Shown here: positions 34,911-44,360 of the stretch, piece after piece
Layout of the letters: the number at the start of each line of letters is the position of its first letter
Position numbering within the stretch: position 1 is the stretch's first letter
DNA from: Actinopolyspora mzabensis
GTDB taxonomy: Bacteria > Actinomycetota > Actinomycetes > Mycobacteriales > Pseudonocardiaceae
DNA: 64,000 nucleotides
Assembly (NCBI RefSeq): GCF_900101095.1
Contig: NZ_FNFM01000002.1
Location: 62,001 to 126,000 of the forward strand
Reading direction: 5' to 3'
Translations under genes and position numbers: made by a program
The notes under the pieces: generated by a model
Told to the model about the DNA's origin: nothing
What the model saw: only the letters and a program-made list of their open reading frames with translations
The model's database searches: none

Positions 34911-35340
34911 TGCGCTGCTACTGTCACGCTACGCCGCGACCAGGGTCACACCCTCCATACGCCACTCTTCCGGCGAGCGGCAGCCGCGAACCCCGTAGAC
35001 GCCGCACCCGCGTCCTGCACCGCCGCCGGGAAGACCACCCCGCCGCCCGGTACCCGACCCCCGCTGCCCGACGTACGGCTCGCTGCCCTACCGGAGCGCC
35101 CGCCCCGCCGCGGTGGAACCACGGAAAAACGTGGCCCGTTCCCACAGTCCGGACAATCGATGCGAATTTTTGACCGATACCCCGGCGAGGCGGCAGGAGG
35201 CGCTCGTATCGTCTGCAGCGAGCAGCGGGCATGGCACGATCGAGACGTGACCGTGCGGAATCGTGATCCTACTCTATGGACGCTGCCGGCCTCCAGGAGC
35301 CGGCCCCGGTTTCGCACCGGCGGTGACACGGGAGAACAGA

Positions 35341-38300
35341 ATGGACCACAAGGTGAACCAGCAGGACCGAACGCCCCGAGACGACCGGACCGAACGTCCG
35401 ACACCGGAGCGGGGGGCGAGCGGTACCGGCAACAGCTGGTTCACCAACGAAACGGAGGATCCTCCCGCGCAGGAGCAGCCGGGCGCGCACCCCCAGCAGC
35501 AACAGCAGGGCCCACCGCAGCAGGGTCCACCACAGCAGGGCACGGCCGCCGCTCGTTCGGCAGCCGCCCGCTCCGCTGCTCCTCGTTCGGCGGAGCAGGA
35601 CGCCGAACAGCGATACGCGGACGCGCTGGCCGCGCTCAACAGGATGATGAGCACCTTCGACTTCAAGGAACTGTCCTGGGTCACCGAGGTGCTGCGCGCC
35701 ACTGCCGGAGCGCTGCCGGAGCAGGACCCCTCTCGTCCCGGGGTGCTCAACAACCTGGGAAGCGCCGCCCAGCTCGCACACCTCGCCTCCGGTGATCTCG
35801 CGCACCTGGAGGACGCGGTGGCCTACTACCGCTCCGCCGCCGAGGCAGCGAGCAGCGAGGACCCGGACGTGGTCCTCTACCTGAGCAACCTGGCACTCGC
35901 GCTGACCGACTGCGCCAGCCGCAAGGGATCGGTCGAGCAGGCCGTAGAAGCGGTCGACGTCGCGCGACTCGGAGTAGAACGCACCGGGAAGGCCGGGGCG
36001 GGGAGCACGGCCACCGACTCGGCGGATCTGCCGCGCCATCGGGACACCGCGCTGATCCGGCTGGGCAACGCGCTGAAACTGCACGCCAGACTCGCGGCCG
36101 ACAACGAGTCGGACGACGAGTCGATCGAGGTCTTCCAGGCCGCGCTACGGGAATCGAGCGGCCAGGAGGGCACGCAGCGCGCCGACGGGCCGGACCTGAT
36201 GATCAGCCTCGGCTCGGCCCTGCTGCGCAGACACGAGCGAACCACCGATCCGAACGACCTCGACGAGGGGATCAAGTACCTGCGCACCGGCGTGGGGATG
36301 CTTCCGGACGGGCAGCACCGCCGTTGGATGCTGCTGCGGTTCGCGGAGGCGCTGCGGCTGCGCTACCGCCAGCGGGGCGATCTGACCGACCTGCAATCGG
36401 CGATCAACGAGCTGTTCGGGGTGCTCGACGACCTGGAGTCGGGCAACCCGGTACTGGGCAAACTGATCTGGAACCTCACCTCGGCGACGGTGGAGCACCT
36501 GGACAGCAGCGGTGAGTCCGGCAATCTCTACCGCGCGTTGAAGACCATCAGCCCGGTGATGCGCAACCTGGCCACCGACGACCCGAACCGGGCCGTGGCG
36601 CTGGCGAGCTACGGGGCGCTGGCCCGCAGGCACTACCTGCACGCTGGCAACACCGCGGCGCTGGACACCGCCGTGGCAGCGGGCGAGGCGGCGCTGGATG
36701 CCGAAACCACGGCGGCCAAGCGCTGCGCGGTCCTCAACTCGCTTGCCTCCACACTGATCACGCGGTTCGAGCGGGCGGGCCAGCAGTCCGACCTGGATCG
36801 CGCGCACGCCGCCGCCAGCGAGGCGCTGCGGGACTCCGAGCAGCGCACCGCGCCGCAGTACACCGCCTACGCGCAACTCGGCGTGGTGTCCACGCACCAG
36901 CACCGGCTGAACTCGCGCAACGAAGAGCTGGAAACGGCGATCGAGATGTTCGACAGGGCACTGATCGCCATGCCGAACTCGGCCCCGGAGCGCGTCACGG
37001 TCGCAACCCATCTGGGCCGCGCACTGCAGACCCTGCACCGCCGCACGGGCAGGCGGAAGCTGTACCGGTGGGCTCGCAGAACACTGACCGAGGCGGCCAC
37101 CCTGCCGACCGGCCCGGCCGATCAACGGCTCAAGGCCGCCAACCTGTGCGGCAGGCTCGCGGCGCAGGCACACCGCTGGTCCGAGGCACTCGAATCGTTC
37201 ACGCTGGCCGTGGAGCTGCTTCCGCTGGTCACTCAGGGCAAGCGCGCGGTGGCGACCCCGACGGTGCAACGCCGCTGGGCCCATGTGACCGCCGACGCGG
37301 CGGCCTGCGCCATCGAGGTGGGCAAACCGGAGCGGGCCGTGGAGCTGCTGGAGCACGGGCGTGCGGCGCTGCTGTCCGAGCTGATGCCCGCGGGCAGCGA
37401 GCTCGGACAGCTCAACCTGAGCCACCCGGATCTGGCCACCGACGCGGTGCGGCTGCGCAGGCTGCTGGACCGGCATCCCGAGGAACCGATCCTCGGCGGG
37501 GTGGACGTCATCGACGACGTGCGGCGCAGGCGCTGGCTGGCGGACACCTGGGACGAGCTGCTCGGCGAGATCCGGAACGAGTCCGGCGACGACCGAATGC
37601 GGCCCTGGCAGTTCGCCACACTGGCTTCGGCCGCCGACGAGGGTGCGGTCGTGCTGATCAACCTGAGCGAGTTCCGTTCGGACGCGGTGATCGTCTTCGG
37701 CGGTCGTGCCCTGGTGGTCCGGCTGCCCGGTGTGACCCCGGAACTGGCCGAGGAGCACGCGGCCGCCACGCTGAACGCGGCGCAGCAGGCACAGCGCACG
37801 GCCGACACCGAACGAACCCTCGGTATAACGCTGGACTGGCTGTGGCAGCACGTCACGCGCCCGGTGCTGGAGCGAATGGGATACACCCGTACGCCACCCC
37901 AGGGAGCGCGGTGGCCCAGGCTGTGGTGGAGCACGCAGGGTCCCGCGGCTTTCCTCCCGTTGCACGCGGCGACGTCGACCGCGGGGGACAGCGCGTTGGA
38001 CCGCGTGATCTCCTCCCACACGCCGGGGCTGCGCGTGCTGTTGACGACCAAGCAGCGACGGGAACGGACGGATGCCGACACGGCGCTGATCGCGGGGCCC
38101 GCCGACGAACGCACTCCCGAACAGCCGGGCAGGATCCCGGCGCGACACTGGTCCTCGGCGACCGTGATGTCGGAGCCCGACCACACCGCCGACGACGTGT
38201 TCGCCGCGTTCGGCCATCACCAGCTGATCCACGTCTGCGAACCGAGCACGCAGCACGCCGCCCAGCCCGCCGCCGGGTTGGTGCTGGACCGGGAGGACCG

Positions 38301-38646
38301 CGCCAGGTCGCTGAACCTGCTCGACATCGGGCAGCGTGACTTCGGGGACGGGAACTTCCTCTGCCTGGCCAGGTGCAGAACGAAGGACACTCCCTCGGCG
38401 GCCGCGCTGACGATGGCCGGAGCGTTCGCCTTCATCGGATTCGCGCACGTGATCAGCACGCTGTGGGCGATGCACCGGGGTCCGGCGGAGGACGTGCTGG
38501 CGGCGCTGTACGCGGAGCTGGCGCGCGACGGCGAGTTCCGGGCCGAGTTCTCCGCGGGAGTACTGAACGCGACCACCCGGCGACTGCGGCGGCGGTATCC
38601 GGAGGCACCGACGCTGTGGGCCGGTTACACCCACGTGGGGGTCTGA
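35341..38646 (+). CDS. TPR-repeat protein with a degenerate CHAT-like C-terminus
   Basis: 1101 residues from ATG 35341, with GGGAG upstream. No signal peptide. Residues 1-95 are Gln/Pro/Ala-rich low complexity (PQQGPPQQG repeats). Residues about 100-700 are alpha-helical tetratricopeptide-like repeats (NLGSAAQLAHL, RLGNALKLHAR, HLGRALQTLHRR). The last about 300 residues match the layout of CHAT caspase-like domains: a strand-plus-His region (LIHVCEPS, His964) and FLCLARCRT with Cys1012 where CHAT has LSACxT. The catalytic His of the usual HxxxHG motif is absent, so protease activity is doubtful. CHAT-TPR proteins often act in signalling or defence; no partner gene is adjacent. Confidence 0.75.
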   Translation: MDHKVNQQDRTPRDDRTERPTPERGASGTGNSWFTNETEDPPAQEQPGAHPQQQQQGPPQQGPPQQGTAAARSAAARSAAPRSAEQDAEQRYADALAALNRMMSTFDFKELSWVTEVLRATAGALPEQDPSRPGVLNNLGSAAQLAHLASGDLAHLEDAVAYYRSAAEAASSEDPDVVLYLSNLALALTDCASRKGSVEQAVEAVDVARLGVERTGKAGAGSTATDSADLPRHRDTALIRLGNALKLHARLAADNESDDESIEVFQAALRESSGQEGTQRADGPDLMISLGSALLRRHERTTDPNDLDEGIKYLRTGVGMLPDGQHRRWMLLRFAEALRLRYRQRGDLTDLQSAINELFGVLDDLESGNPVLGKLIWNLTSATVEHLDSSGESGNLYRALKTISPVMRNLATDDPNRAVALASYGALARRHYLHAGNTAALDTAVAAGEAALDAETTAAKRCAVLNSLASTLITRFERAGQQSDLDRAHAAASEALRDSEQRTAPQYTAYAQLGVVSTHQHRLNSRNEELETAIEMFDRALIAMPNSAPERVTVATHLGRALQTLHRRTGRRKLYRWARRTLTEAATLPTGPADQRLKAANLCGRLAAQAHRWSEALESFTLAVELLPLVTQGKRAVATPTVQRRWAHVTADAAACAIEVGKPERAVELLEHGRAALLSELMPAGSELGQLNLSHPDLATDAVRLRRLLDRHPEEPILGGVDVIDDVRRRRWLADTWDELLGEIRNESGDDRMRPWQFATLASAADEGAVVLINLSEFRSDAVIVFGGRALVVRLPGVTPELAEEHAAATLNAAQQAQRTADTERTLGITLDWLWQHVTRPVLERMGYTRTPPQGARWPRLWWSTQGPAAFLPLHAATSTAGDSALDRVISSHTPGLRVLLTTKQRRERTDADTALIAGPADERTPEQPGRIPARHWSSATVMSEPDHTADDVFAAFGHHQLIHVCEPSTQHAAQPAAGLVLDREDRARSLNLLDIGQRDFGDGNFLCLARCRTKDTPSAAALTMAGAFAFIGFAHVISTLWAMHRGPAEDVLAALYAELARDGEFRAEFSAGVLNATTRRLRRRYPEAPTLWAGYTHVGV

Positions 38647-38815
38647 GCGCGGTTCGGCGGCACGGTCGGCGGCGTCGGGTCCGCGGGAAATCGACGCGCA
38701 CCCGGCTACTGGGCGGAGGGGGCCGGGCACGTGGTTACCGGGAGTGCGACTCGCTGCCGCCGGGCATCGGTGCGTAGCCCTGCCGAGCGGCCCCGGCCGA
38801 CCCCGCGACGGGTTG

Positions 38816-39922
38816 CTACAGCTGGGTCATGCTGCTGATCTTCCACTGGCCATCGCGTTTCACCGCGACCACGCTGAGCTGCGCCGGGTAGACACCGCCC
38901 TCCCCACTTCCGGTGCGGGTGGCGTTCTGGTTGACGAACAGCAGCACCTCGGCGCGCCCGTCCTGCAACATCGTCACCCCGGACTCGGCGACGGTGGTGG
39001 TCAACACCATCTTCTGTTTCGGGGCCTGTTCACGCACCGTTTGGAACATCTTGTCGTACTGCTCGACCGAATCGCCGACCAGAACGTTGCCCGCCGCCTT
39101 CTCCGTCTTGTCCATATTGGAGTAGTCGAAGGAGAAGATCTTCTCCACGGCCTTGCCGACCTGGCCCTTCACTTCGCTGGTCCTCGACTCGTCCACCAGG
39201 GCCCGGTTTGCCGCCGCGCCGCCGTGCCGCAGGGTGTGCGCGGAGTACTGGAACCAGCATGCCAGCCCGGCGAATCCCACGGTCAGCGCCAGCAGCACGG
39301 CCGTGAGCACCTTTCGATTGCTCCGCGTCGAACCGCCCCCGGGGGTCGTTGCCCCGGAAGCACTGTCGGACTCCTTCGAGGCACTGCCCGGGTCCGGACC
39401 GTCCGAACCACTGCCGTCCGCTTCCGGGCCGTTTCCCTCGTGTCCGGGGGGTGTCTCGTGAGGCCGTTCGGTGACCTCGTCCTCCGGACCAGTGGAGCCG
39501 TCCGGGAGGGCGGGCTCGTCCGAGGTGGCGGGGTCCTCCGAGGTGGCGGGGTCCTCCGAGCCCGAGTCGGAGGCGCCGTCCGTTCCACCCGCAGCCGTGG
39601 GTGACTCCGTCTCCTCGGCGGGTAACTCCGAGCCCTTCTCCGGCGCGCCGTGCCCGGCGGAAGTCACCGAGGACACGCTCTCGGTCGGAGCCGTATCACT
39701 CGCACCGGTGGTGGTGGGCTCGTCGAGCGAGAAGTCGCCGGACGAGTCGACCGGCGAGTCGACCGGCGAGTCGACCGGCGCCGCTGCGGCGACATCACCG
39801 GTGGCCTCGGAGGTTCGGGTGTCGCCACTGCTAACGGCACGGTTGCGCGCACCGGCCACGCGCGGTTTGCGCGCGGCGGAACCGCCTCGGCCGCGGCCGG
39901 CGGGACGGCGAGAGTTGCTCAC
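38816..39922 (-). CDS. Mce-associated membrane protein, long N-terminal tail
   Basis: 368 residues. The first about 205 are Ser/Thr/Glu/Pro-rich and probably cytoplasmic and disordered, with DNA-level tandem repeats (39744-39779 and about 39519-39556). One transmembrane segment (VLTAVLLALTVGFAGLACWF) precedes an extracytoplasmic SnoaL/NTF2-like domain of Mce-associated proteins (SVEQYDKMFQTVREQAPKQK to RDGQWKISSMTQL). Last gene of the mce operon. Same domain pattern as the neighbouring 40012-40542 gene; proteins of this type help assemble Mce complexes. Confidence 0.8.
   Translation of the reverse strand: MSNSRRPAGRGRGGSAARKPRVAGARNRAVSSGDTRTSEATGDVAAAAPVDSPVDSPVDSSGDFSLDEPTTTGASDTAPTESVSSVTSAGHGAPEKGSELPAEETESPTAAGGTDGASDSGSEDPATSEDPATSDEPALPDGSTGPEDEVTERPHETPPGHEGNGPEADGSGSDGPDPGSASKESDSASGATTPGGGSTRSNRKVLTAVLLALTVGFAGLACWFQYSAHTLRHGGAAANRALVDESRTSEVKGQVGKAVEKIFSFDYSNMDKTEKAAGNVLVGDSVEQYDKMFQTVREQAPKQKMVLTTTVAESGVTMLQDGRAEVLLFVNQNATRTGSGEGGVYPAQLSVVAVKRDGQWKISSMTQL
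39744..39779. repeat. Three 12-bp tandem repeats
   Basis: GAGTCGACCGGC three times, in frame, giving PVDS units in the disordered N-terminal tail of the Mce-associated protein. Confidence 0.85.
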
Positions 39923-40011
39923 GGGTGTTCTCCTTGCACGAAAACTGCGTTACCGACCGGTCTCGTGGCGACCGTGACGGATCGAGGTCGAGCGGTGCCG
40001 AGCGACACCGC

Positions 40012-40542
40012 TCACCCCGCGCTCGGGGTCATCCGGTTCAGCTTCCACTGCCCGTCGGTCCTGGTGAGTTCGGCCCTGACCCGCCAACGGCTGGTGGTCG
40101 GCTTACCACCGTCCTCGGTCTTGGTGATCTTGTAACTGGCGATCATCCGGGCCTTGCCCTGCCGTGCGTTCAACTCGGTCAGGGCCGAGGCCAGGATCTC
40201 GGCCTCGGTGACCGACTTGGCCTTGGTCACCTGCTCGACACGCTGTTCCCGGCTGCCCTTGAGCACCTCCCGCAGCGGCCCGGTGGTCCCGTCGATCGCG
40301 CGCCGCATGTCCTGCTTCACCCTGCGGTGGTCGATCGAGTTGAAATTGATCACCGCCTGTCTTCCGGCGCGCAACACGCGGTCCCGGGTGACCGCCAGCT
40401 CCACGTCGGAGTCGTTGGCCGCGAGCGCCCAGGAAACCCCGAATCCGCCCGCGGAGAGCACGCTCGCGACGAGTAGCACCACCGCCACCGGCACCATCCG
40501 CCAGCGGCGGGGTCGCAGCAGTGCCGAGACCGCCGATTTCAT
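40012..40542 (-). CDS. Mce-associated membrane protein
   Basis: 176 residues: short basic cytoplasmic end, one transmembrane segment (VPVAVVLLVASVLSAGGFGV), then a periplasm-side domain ending RTDGQWKLNRMTPSAG, the usual C-terminal pattern of Mce-associated (Mas) proteins. 136 bases after mceF; that gap holds a three-copy 16-bp repeat. Confidence 0.82.
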   Translation of the reverse strand: MKSAVSALLRPRRWRMVPVAVVLLVASVLSAGGFGVSWALAANDSDVELAVTRDRVLRAGRQAVINFNSIDHRRVKQDMRRAIDGTTGPLREVLKGSREQRVEQVTKAKSVTEAEILASALTELNARQGKARMIASYKITKTEDGGKPTTSRWRVRAELTRTDGQWKLNRMTPSAG

Positions 40543-40616
40543 AAGAGTCCCCTCCCGAACGAGTGACGAACCGGCGCGGTCTCCCGATCGGGGGACCGGG
40601 ACACCGCGCCCATCCG

Positions 40617-40664
40617 CTGTTTCGCGCTATCGCTGTTTGGCACTGTCACTGTTTCGCGCTGTCG
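40617..40664. repeat. Three 16-bp tandem repeats
   Basis: CTGTTTCGCGCTATCG, CTGTTTGGCACTGTCA, CTGTTTCGCGCTGTCG in the mceF / Mce-associated gene spacer. Not coding. Confidence 0.85.
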
Positions 40665-40678
40665 CTCCGGTGTCGTCG

Positions 40679-41779
40679 TCAGTTACCAGGCGCGTTGTGA
40701 GCTCCGCGTACAGCGGTGGGGCTCCCCTCCGGCACATCGCAACGCGCGTCGGTGTTCAGTGGCACCGCGCCCAGCTCGTTGCCCGCGCGGCGCTCGGTGC
40801 TCTCGTACACGCAGGGCACCGGATCGAAGATGTTGAGCGCCAGCCCGAAGTGGGCGGAGCCGTCCCCGGGGGCGACGGTGAAGCCCCCGGCGCTGACCGC
40901 CGGATAGGTCACGAACAACTGTTCCAGTCCCGCGCTGTTGTCCGAGAGCGCCCTGGCCGTGGGGATACCGTTGGCGAGCAGCCCGGAGAGCGCGGGGCCG
41001 GTGGTGCGCAGCACCCCGCTGACCTGCTGCGCGGCTTCCGGTGCCCGGTCCAGTACCGCACGGATGTCGCCGTCGGACTTCTCCAGCTGCCGCGACACCA
41101 GTCGCAGGTCCTCGCTGAACGACCTGATGGCCGAGGACTGGTCGTTCTGCGTCTCCAGCACCGTGGCTCCGTCGGAGAGCAGCCGCTTGGTCTGTGGCAG
41201 GTGGCGTTGGGCCTCGGCGGTGAACTCGTCGGTGGTGTCCAGGATGCGTTGCAGGTTCCCGCCGTTGCCCTCGAAAGCGGTTCCCAGCTCGTCGACGACG
41301 GTGCGCAGCGATTCCTCGGGCACCGACTCGACGAAGGAGTCCAGATTGGCGAGCAGGTCCTCGACCGGCAGCGGGGTTTCGGTGTTCCGTTCGCGGATCA
41401 CCGAGCCGTCGTGCAGATAGGGCCCCTCGGAGTTCTTCGGGCGCAGGTCCACGTACTGCTCACCGACCACCGAGCGGTTCGCCACGATCGCCCGCACGTC
41501 GCCGGGTATCCGCGGCGCGGCTGGCTCGATGTCCAGTGGGACCCGCACGCCTTCGGGGGTGAGTTCGAGTTCGCCGACCCGCCCCACCTGCACGCCCCTG
41601 TAGGTGACCTCGGCATTGGGGAAGATGCCGCCGGAGTCGGCCAGTTGGACGGTCACCACGTAACCGCGCGGCCCGAACAGCCGGTCCAGCCCCGCGTATC
41701 TGGCTCCGGCGTAGCTGACCCCGACGAGCGCCACGACTAGGAAGGCCGCGATCTGCACACGTACCTTGCGGGTGAGCAT
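40679..41779 (-). CDS. mceF: MCE-family protein, MceF position
   Basis: 366 residues. N-terminal transmembrane anchor (VQIAAFLVVALVGVSYAGAR), MlaD-type MCE domain (about 38-115: YVVTVQLADSGGIFPNAEVT to GEQYVDLRP) and a long helical needle region. Sixth MCE subunit of a lipid-import channel across the envelope. Start overlaps the mceE stop by one base. The exact lipid cannot be read from sequence. Confidence 0.93.
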   Translation of the reverse strand: MLTRKVRVQIAAFLVVALVGVSYAGARYAGLDRLFGPRGYVVTVQLADSGGIFPNAEVTYRGVQVGRVGELELTPEGVRVPLDIEPAAPRIPGDVRAIVANRSVVGEQYVDLRPKNSEGPYLHDGSVIRERNTETPLPVEDLLANLDSFVESVPEESLRTVVDELGTAFEGNGGNLQRILDTTDEFTAEAQRHLPQTKRLLSDGATVLETQNDQSSAIRSFSEDLRLVSRQLEKSDGDIRAVLDRAPEAAQQVSGVLRTTGPALSGLLANGIPTARALSDNSAGLEQLFVTYPAVSAGGFTVAPGDGSAHFGLALNIFDPVPCVYESTERRAGNELGAVPLNTDARCDVPEGSPTAVRGAHNAPGN

Positions 41780-43128
41780 CAGTCACCTCCGAACAGGAAG
41801 TCGAGGAAGCCGCCGTCGTCCTCTCCCGAGGACTCGTCCCGCTCGGCGGAGGGCCCCGTGGATTCGGGCGTGCCGGACGTGCTCGGCTGCCCGCCCCGGC
41901 CGTTGCCCGGTTCGGCGGAGCCCGAGGACCGCTCGGAGGAACCGGCGGACTGCCCCGAGGATCCCGAGGTCAGGGGCAGCGGCATGTCGGGAAGCTGGGA
42001 GCTGCTCGACTCGCCGGGCAGATCGAGCAACGGTTGTCTGCTGCGTCCGAGGTTCTCGGAGATGCGCGAGAGGTTGAGGTCGACGTCCATGTACAGATTG
42101 GTGTAGTCGCCCTTGATTCCCTTCACGGCGGCGTCGGTGAAGGGGTACGTGAACAGGATCTGCAGTGATTTCGGCAGGTCCGAGCCGGCCGCGGCGAGGT
42201 TGCGCAGCACCGGTTGCAGCTTGCGCAGGTTGTGCAGGATGTCCTGCCTGGTCTTGTCGATCACGTCGGTGGCGACGCCGGAGAGCTTGTCCAGCGATTC
42301 CAGCATGGTCACCAGCTGCTGCCGCTGCCGGTTCAGCACCTTCAGGCCGGGTTCGAGGTCCCGCAGGGCTGATTCGATGTTGCCACGCTGTTCGCGGAGC
42401 GTGGCGCTGAGCCGGTTGACGCTGTCCAGCGCGGCGGTGATGTCGTCCTTGCTCTCGTCCAGCTCACCGACGAGTTGGTCCATGTTGGACAGCAGGTCGC
42501 GCACCTGGGCCTCACGGCCGTCCAGGGCCTTGTTGAGCTCCTCGGCGATGTTCTGGATCTGGGCGATACCACCACCGTTGAGCAGCATGGCCAGTGCCCC
42601 GAGCACTTCCTCCACCTCGGGGCCGCGCCCGGTCCGGCCGTTGGGGATCACGTCCCCCTCGCCGAGTTCGCCCTTCGGTTCCTCGGAGTCCGGCGGCGGG
42701 TACAGCTCCACGTACTTCTCGCCCAGCAGGCTGGACTGTTCGATCTTGGCGAGCGCGTTGCCCGGCAGGTCGACCTTGTCGTGGACCGTCATGGTCACTT
42801 CGGCCCGCCAGGAGTCCCCGACGAGTTCGACGTCCGAGACCCGGCCGACCGGCACGTCGTTGACCCGGACACCGGCGTTGGGCACCAGGTCGGTGACGTC
42901 GTCGAACCGCGCCTTGACGGTGTAGGGGTCGTCCCCCACGTCGGCCCCGCCGGGGAGCGGCAGGCTGTGCACCCCGTTGAAGTCGCCGAGTCCGCAGCCG
43001 CTGGTGACCAGCAGGGTGGTCAGCAGGGCCAGCGAGACGCGACGCAACGGCCGGAACCGCGCGGTGGGGGTTCGAACCGCGGCGGTCCGAGCGGTGCCGG
43101 GGTCGGACGGTGTGTGCGGCGTGGCCAT
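41779..43128 (-). CDS. mceE: MCE-family lipoprotein, MceE position
   Basis: 449 residues. Signal peptide with a lipobox (LLVTSGC), as expected for the lipoprotein member of the six. MCE domain about 70-150, helical region to about 330, then a Ser/Gly/Glu-rich tail ending DDGGFLDFLFGGD. ATG 43128 overlaps the mceD stop by one base; GTG 43131 is possible, but the ribosome site AAGGA fits the ATG better. Confidence 0.93.
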   Translation of the reverse strand: MATPHTPSDPGTARTAAVRTPTARFRPLRRVSLALLTTLLVTSGCGLGDFNGVHSLPLPGGADVGDDPYTVKARFDDVTDLVPNAGVRVNDVPVGRVSDVELVGDSWRAEVTMTVHDKVDLPGNALAKIEQSSLLGEKYVELYPPPDSEEPKGELGEGDVIPNGRTGRGPEVEEVLGALAMLLNGGGIAQIQNIAEELNKALDGREAQVRDLLSNMDQLVGELDESKDDITAALDSVNRLSATLREQRGNIESALRDLEPGLKVLNRQRQQLVTMLESLDKLSGVATDVIDKTRQDILHNLRKLQPVLRNLAAAGSDLPKSLQILFTYPFTDAAVKGIKGDYTNLYMDVDLNLSRISENLGRSRQPLLDLPGESSSSQLPDMPLPLTSGSSGQSAGSSERSSGSAEPGNGRGGQPSTSGTPESTGPSAERDESSGEDDGGFLDFLFGGD

Positions 43129-44360
43129 CACTGTCCTTTCGGTCCGGACCCTTGCGAGCCCTGGAAGAGCTCGTCGCTGCTGCGCTGCAGCGGCAGCGGC
43201 AGATCTGGCTTGCTGCCCTGCTCCAGCTTGGCGATGGTCTCCGTCGGGTCGAGCAGTTCACCGCCGTTGCCCAGGAAGGAACTCACCGACTCGCAACCGT
43301 CGCGCAGTCCCGACGGCACGTTCGCCAGCGAGCCCTGCTGGCTCTCCGGCCTGATCTGCTTGAACAGCTTGCACAGCAGCACCAGCGGGGGCTGCCGCAG
43401 CTCGTTAAGGTTGGCCCTAGTGTCGAGGGTCCCGGAAGCGGCGTTGTAGGAGTTCTGCAGGTTGCCCAGCGCCAGGGGCGCGTCGGTCAGCGTCTCGCGC
43501 AGTGCCTTGTTCTGCTCCGCCAACACCTTGGCCACCGAATTGAGCTGCTCGACGTTGCTGCGCAGCTTCCCGCGGTTTTCCCGCACGAACTTCTCGACCT
43601 TGTCCAGCGCCAGGGCCAGTTCGGACAGTGCCGTGTCGAGGTCGTCGCGCTGCGAGGCGAGCAGCTGGTTGATGTCGCGCATCTGGCTGTTGAAGTCGCG
43701 GACCTGCTCGTCGTTCTCGGCGAGGTTGGAGGTGATCCGCTGCAGCTGGTCCACGGTGGAGAACAGGTCCTCGCTGCTGCCGGACAGCGTGCTGCCGGCT
43801 TCGCCGAGGTCGCGCAGGGTGCGGGAGATCAGCTCACCGTTGCCCTCCAGGGTTTTCGCGCTGGTGCGCAGCAGCCTGCTGAGTTCACCGTTGGAGTTGG
43901 CGCCCTCCGGGCCGAGCGCGGTGGAGAGTTCGTCGAGACTGCGGTAGACCTCGTCGATCTCCACCGGCGTCACGGTGCGCTCGTTGGGGATGGTCGCCCC
44001 GGCCGCCAGCTTCGGGCCGCCGTCGTAGACCGGGGTCAGCTGCACGAACCTGCCGCTCACCACGCTGGGCGAGATCACGGCGGCTCCCGCGTCGGCGGGG
44101 ATCCGCAACGAGCGGCGCACGCTCAGCTCCACCCGGACCCGGTTCGGTTGCGGTGTCACGGTGTCGATGCTTCCCACCTGCACACCGAGCACACGCACCT
44201 CGCCCCCCTCGTAGAGGCCGACCGCGTTGTCGAAGTAGGCGACGACGCGGCGCTGGTCCACCCCGTAGAACACCCACCACACGGCCGCGGTGACCAGCAG
44301 CGCGAGCACGCTTCCCAGCGCCAACGACCTGGTCAGGGGAGGTTTGCCCAGTCGGTTCAT
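43128..44360 (-). CDS. mceD: MCE-family protein, MceD position
   Basis: 410 residues from ATG 44360, which overlaps the mceC stop by four bases and has GGAGGG nine bases upstream; the ATG at 44369 is too close to that site. N-terminal membrane anchor, MCE domain (VVAYFDNAVGLYEGGEVRVL to SGRFVQLTP), long coiled needle and a Cys-containing C-terminus. Confidence 0.93.
   Translation of the reverse strand: MNRLGKPPLTRSLALGSVLALLVTAAVWWVFYGVDQRRVVAYFDNAVGLYEGGEVRVLGVQVGSIDTVTPQPNRVRVELSVRRSLRIPADAGAAVISPSVVSGRFVQLTPVYDGGPKLAAGATIPNERTVTPVEIDEVYRSLDELSTALGPEGANSNGELSRLLRTSAKTLEGNGELISRTLRDLGEAGSTLSGSSEDLFSTVDQLQRITSNLAENDEQVRDFNSQMRDINQLLASQRDDLDTALSELALALDKVEKFVRENRGKLRSNVEQLNSVAKVLAEQNKALRETLTDAPLALGNLQNSYNAASGTLDTRANLNELRQPPLVLLCKLFKQIRPESQQGSLANVPSGLRDGCESVSSFLGNGGELLDPTETIAKLEQGSKPDLPLPLQRSSDELFQGSQGSGPKGQ

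Larger units (their letters stand above)
34517..35340. other. Divergent rpoB / TPR-protein intergenic region
   Basis: 824 bases without a convincing gene. It holds the rpoB promoter (34698-34726), a perfect palindrome (34888-34910), and the unlocated promoter of the plus-strand gene. Confidence 0.5.

Noticed and set aside
36145-38730. 861-codon minus-strand frame opposite the TPR/CHAT gene
   Set aside because: Gly/Arg/Val-rich shadow; the plus-strand frame carries the recognisable TPR pattern.
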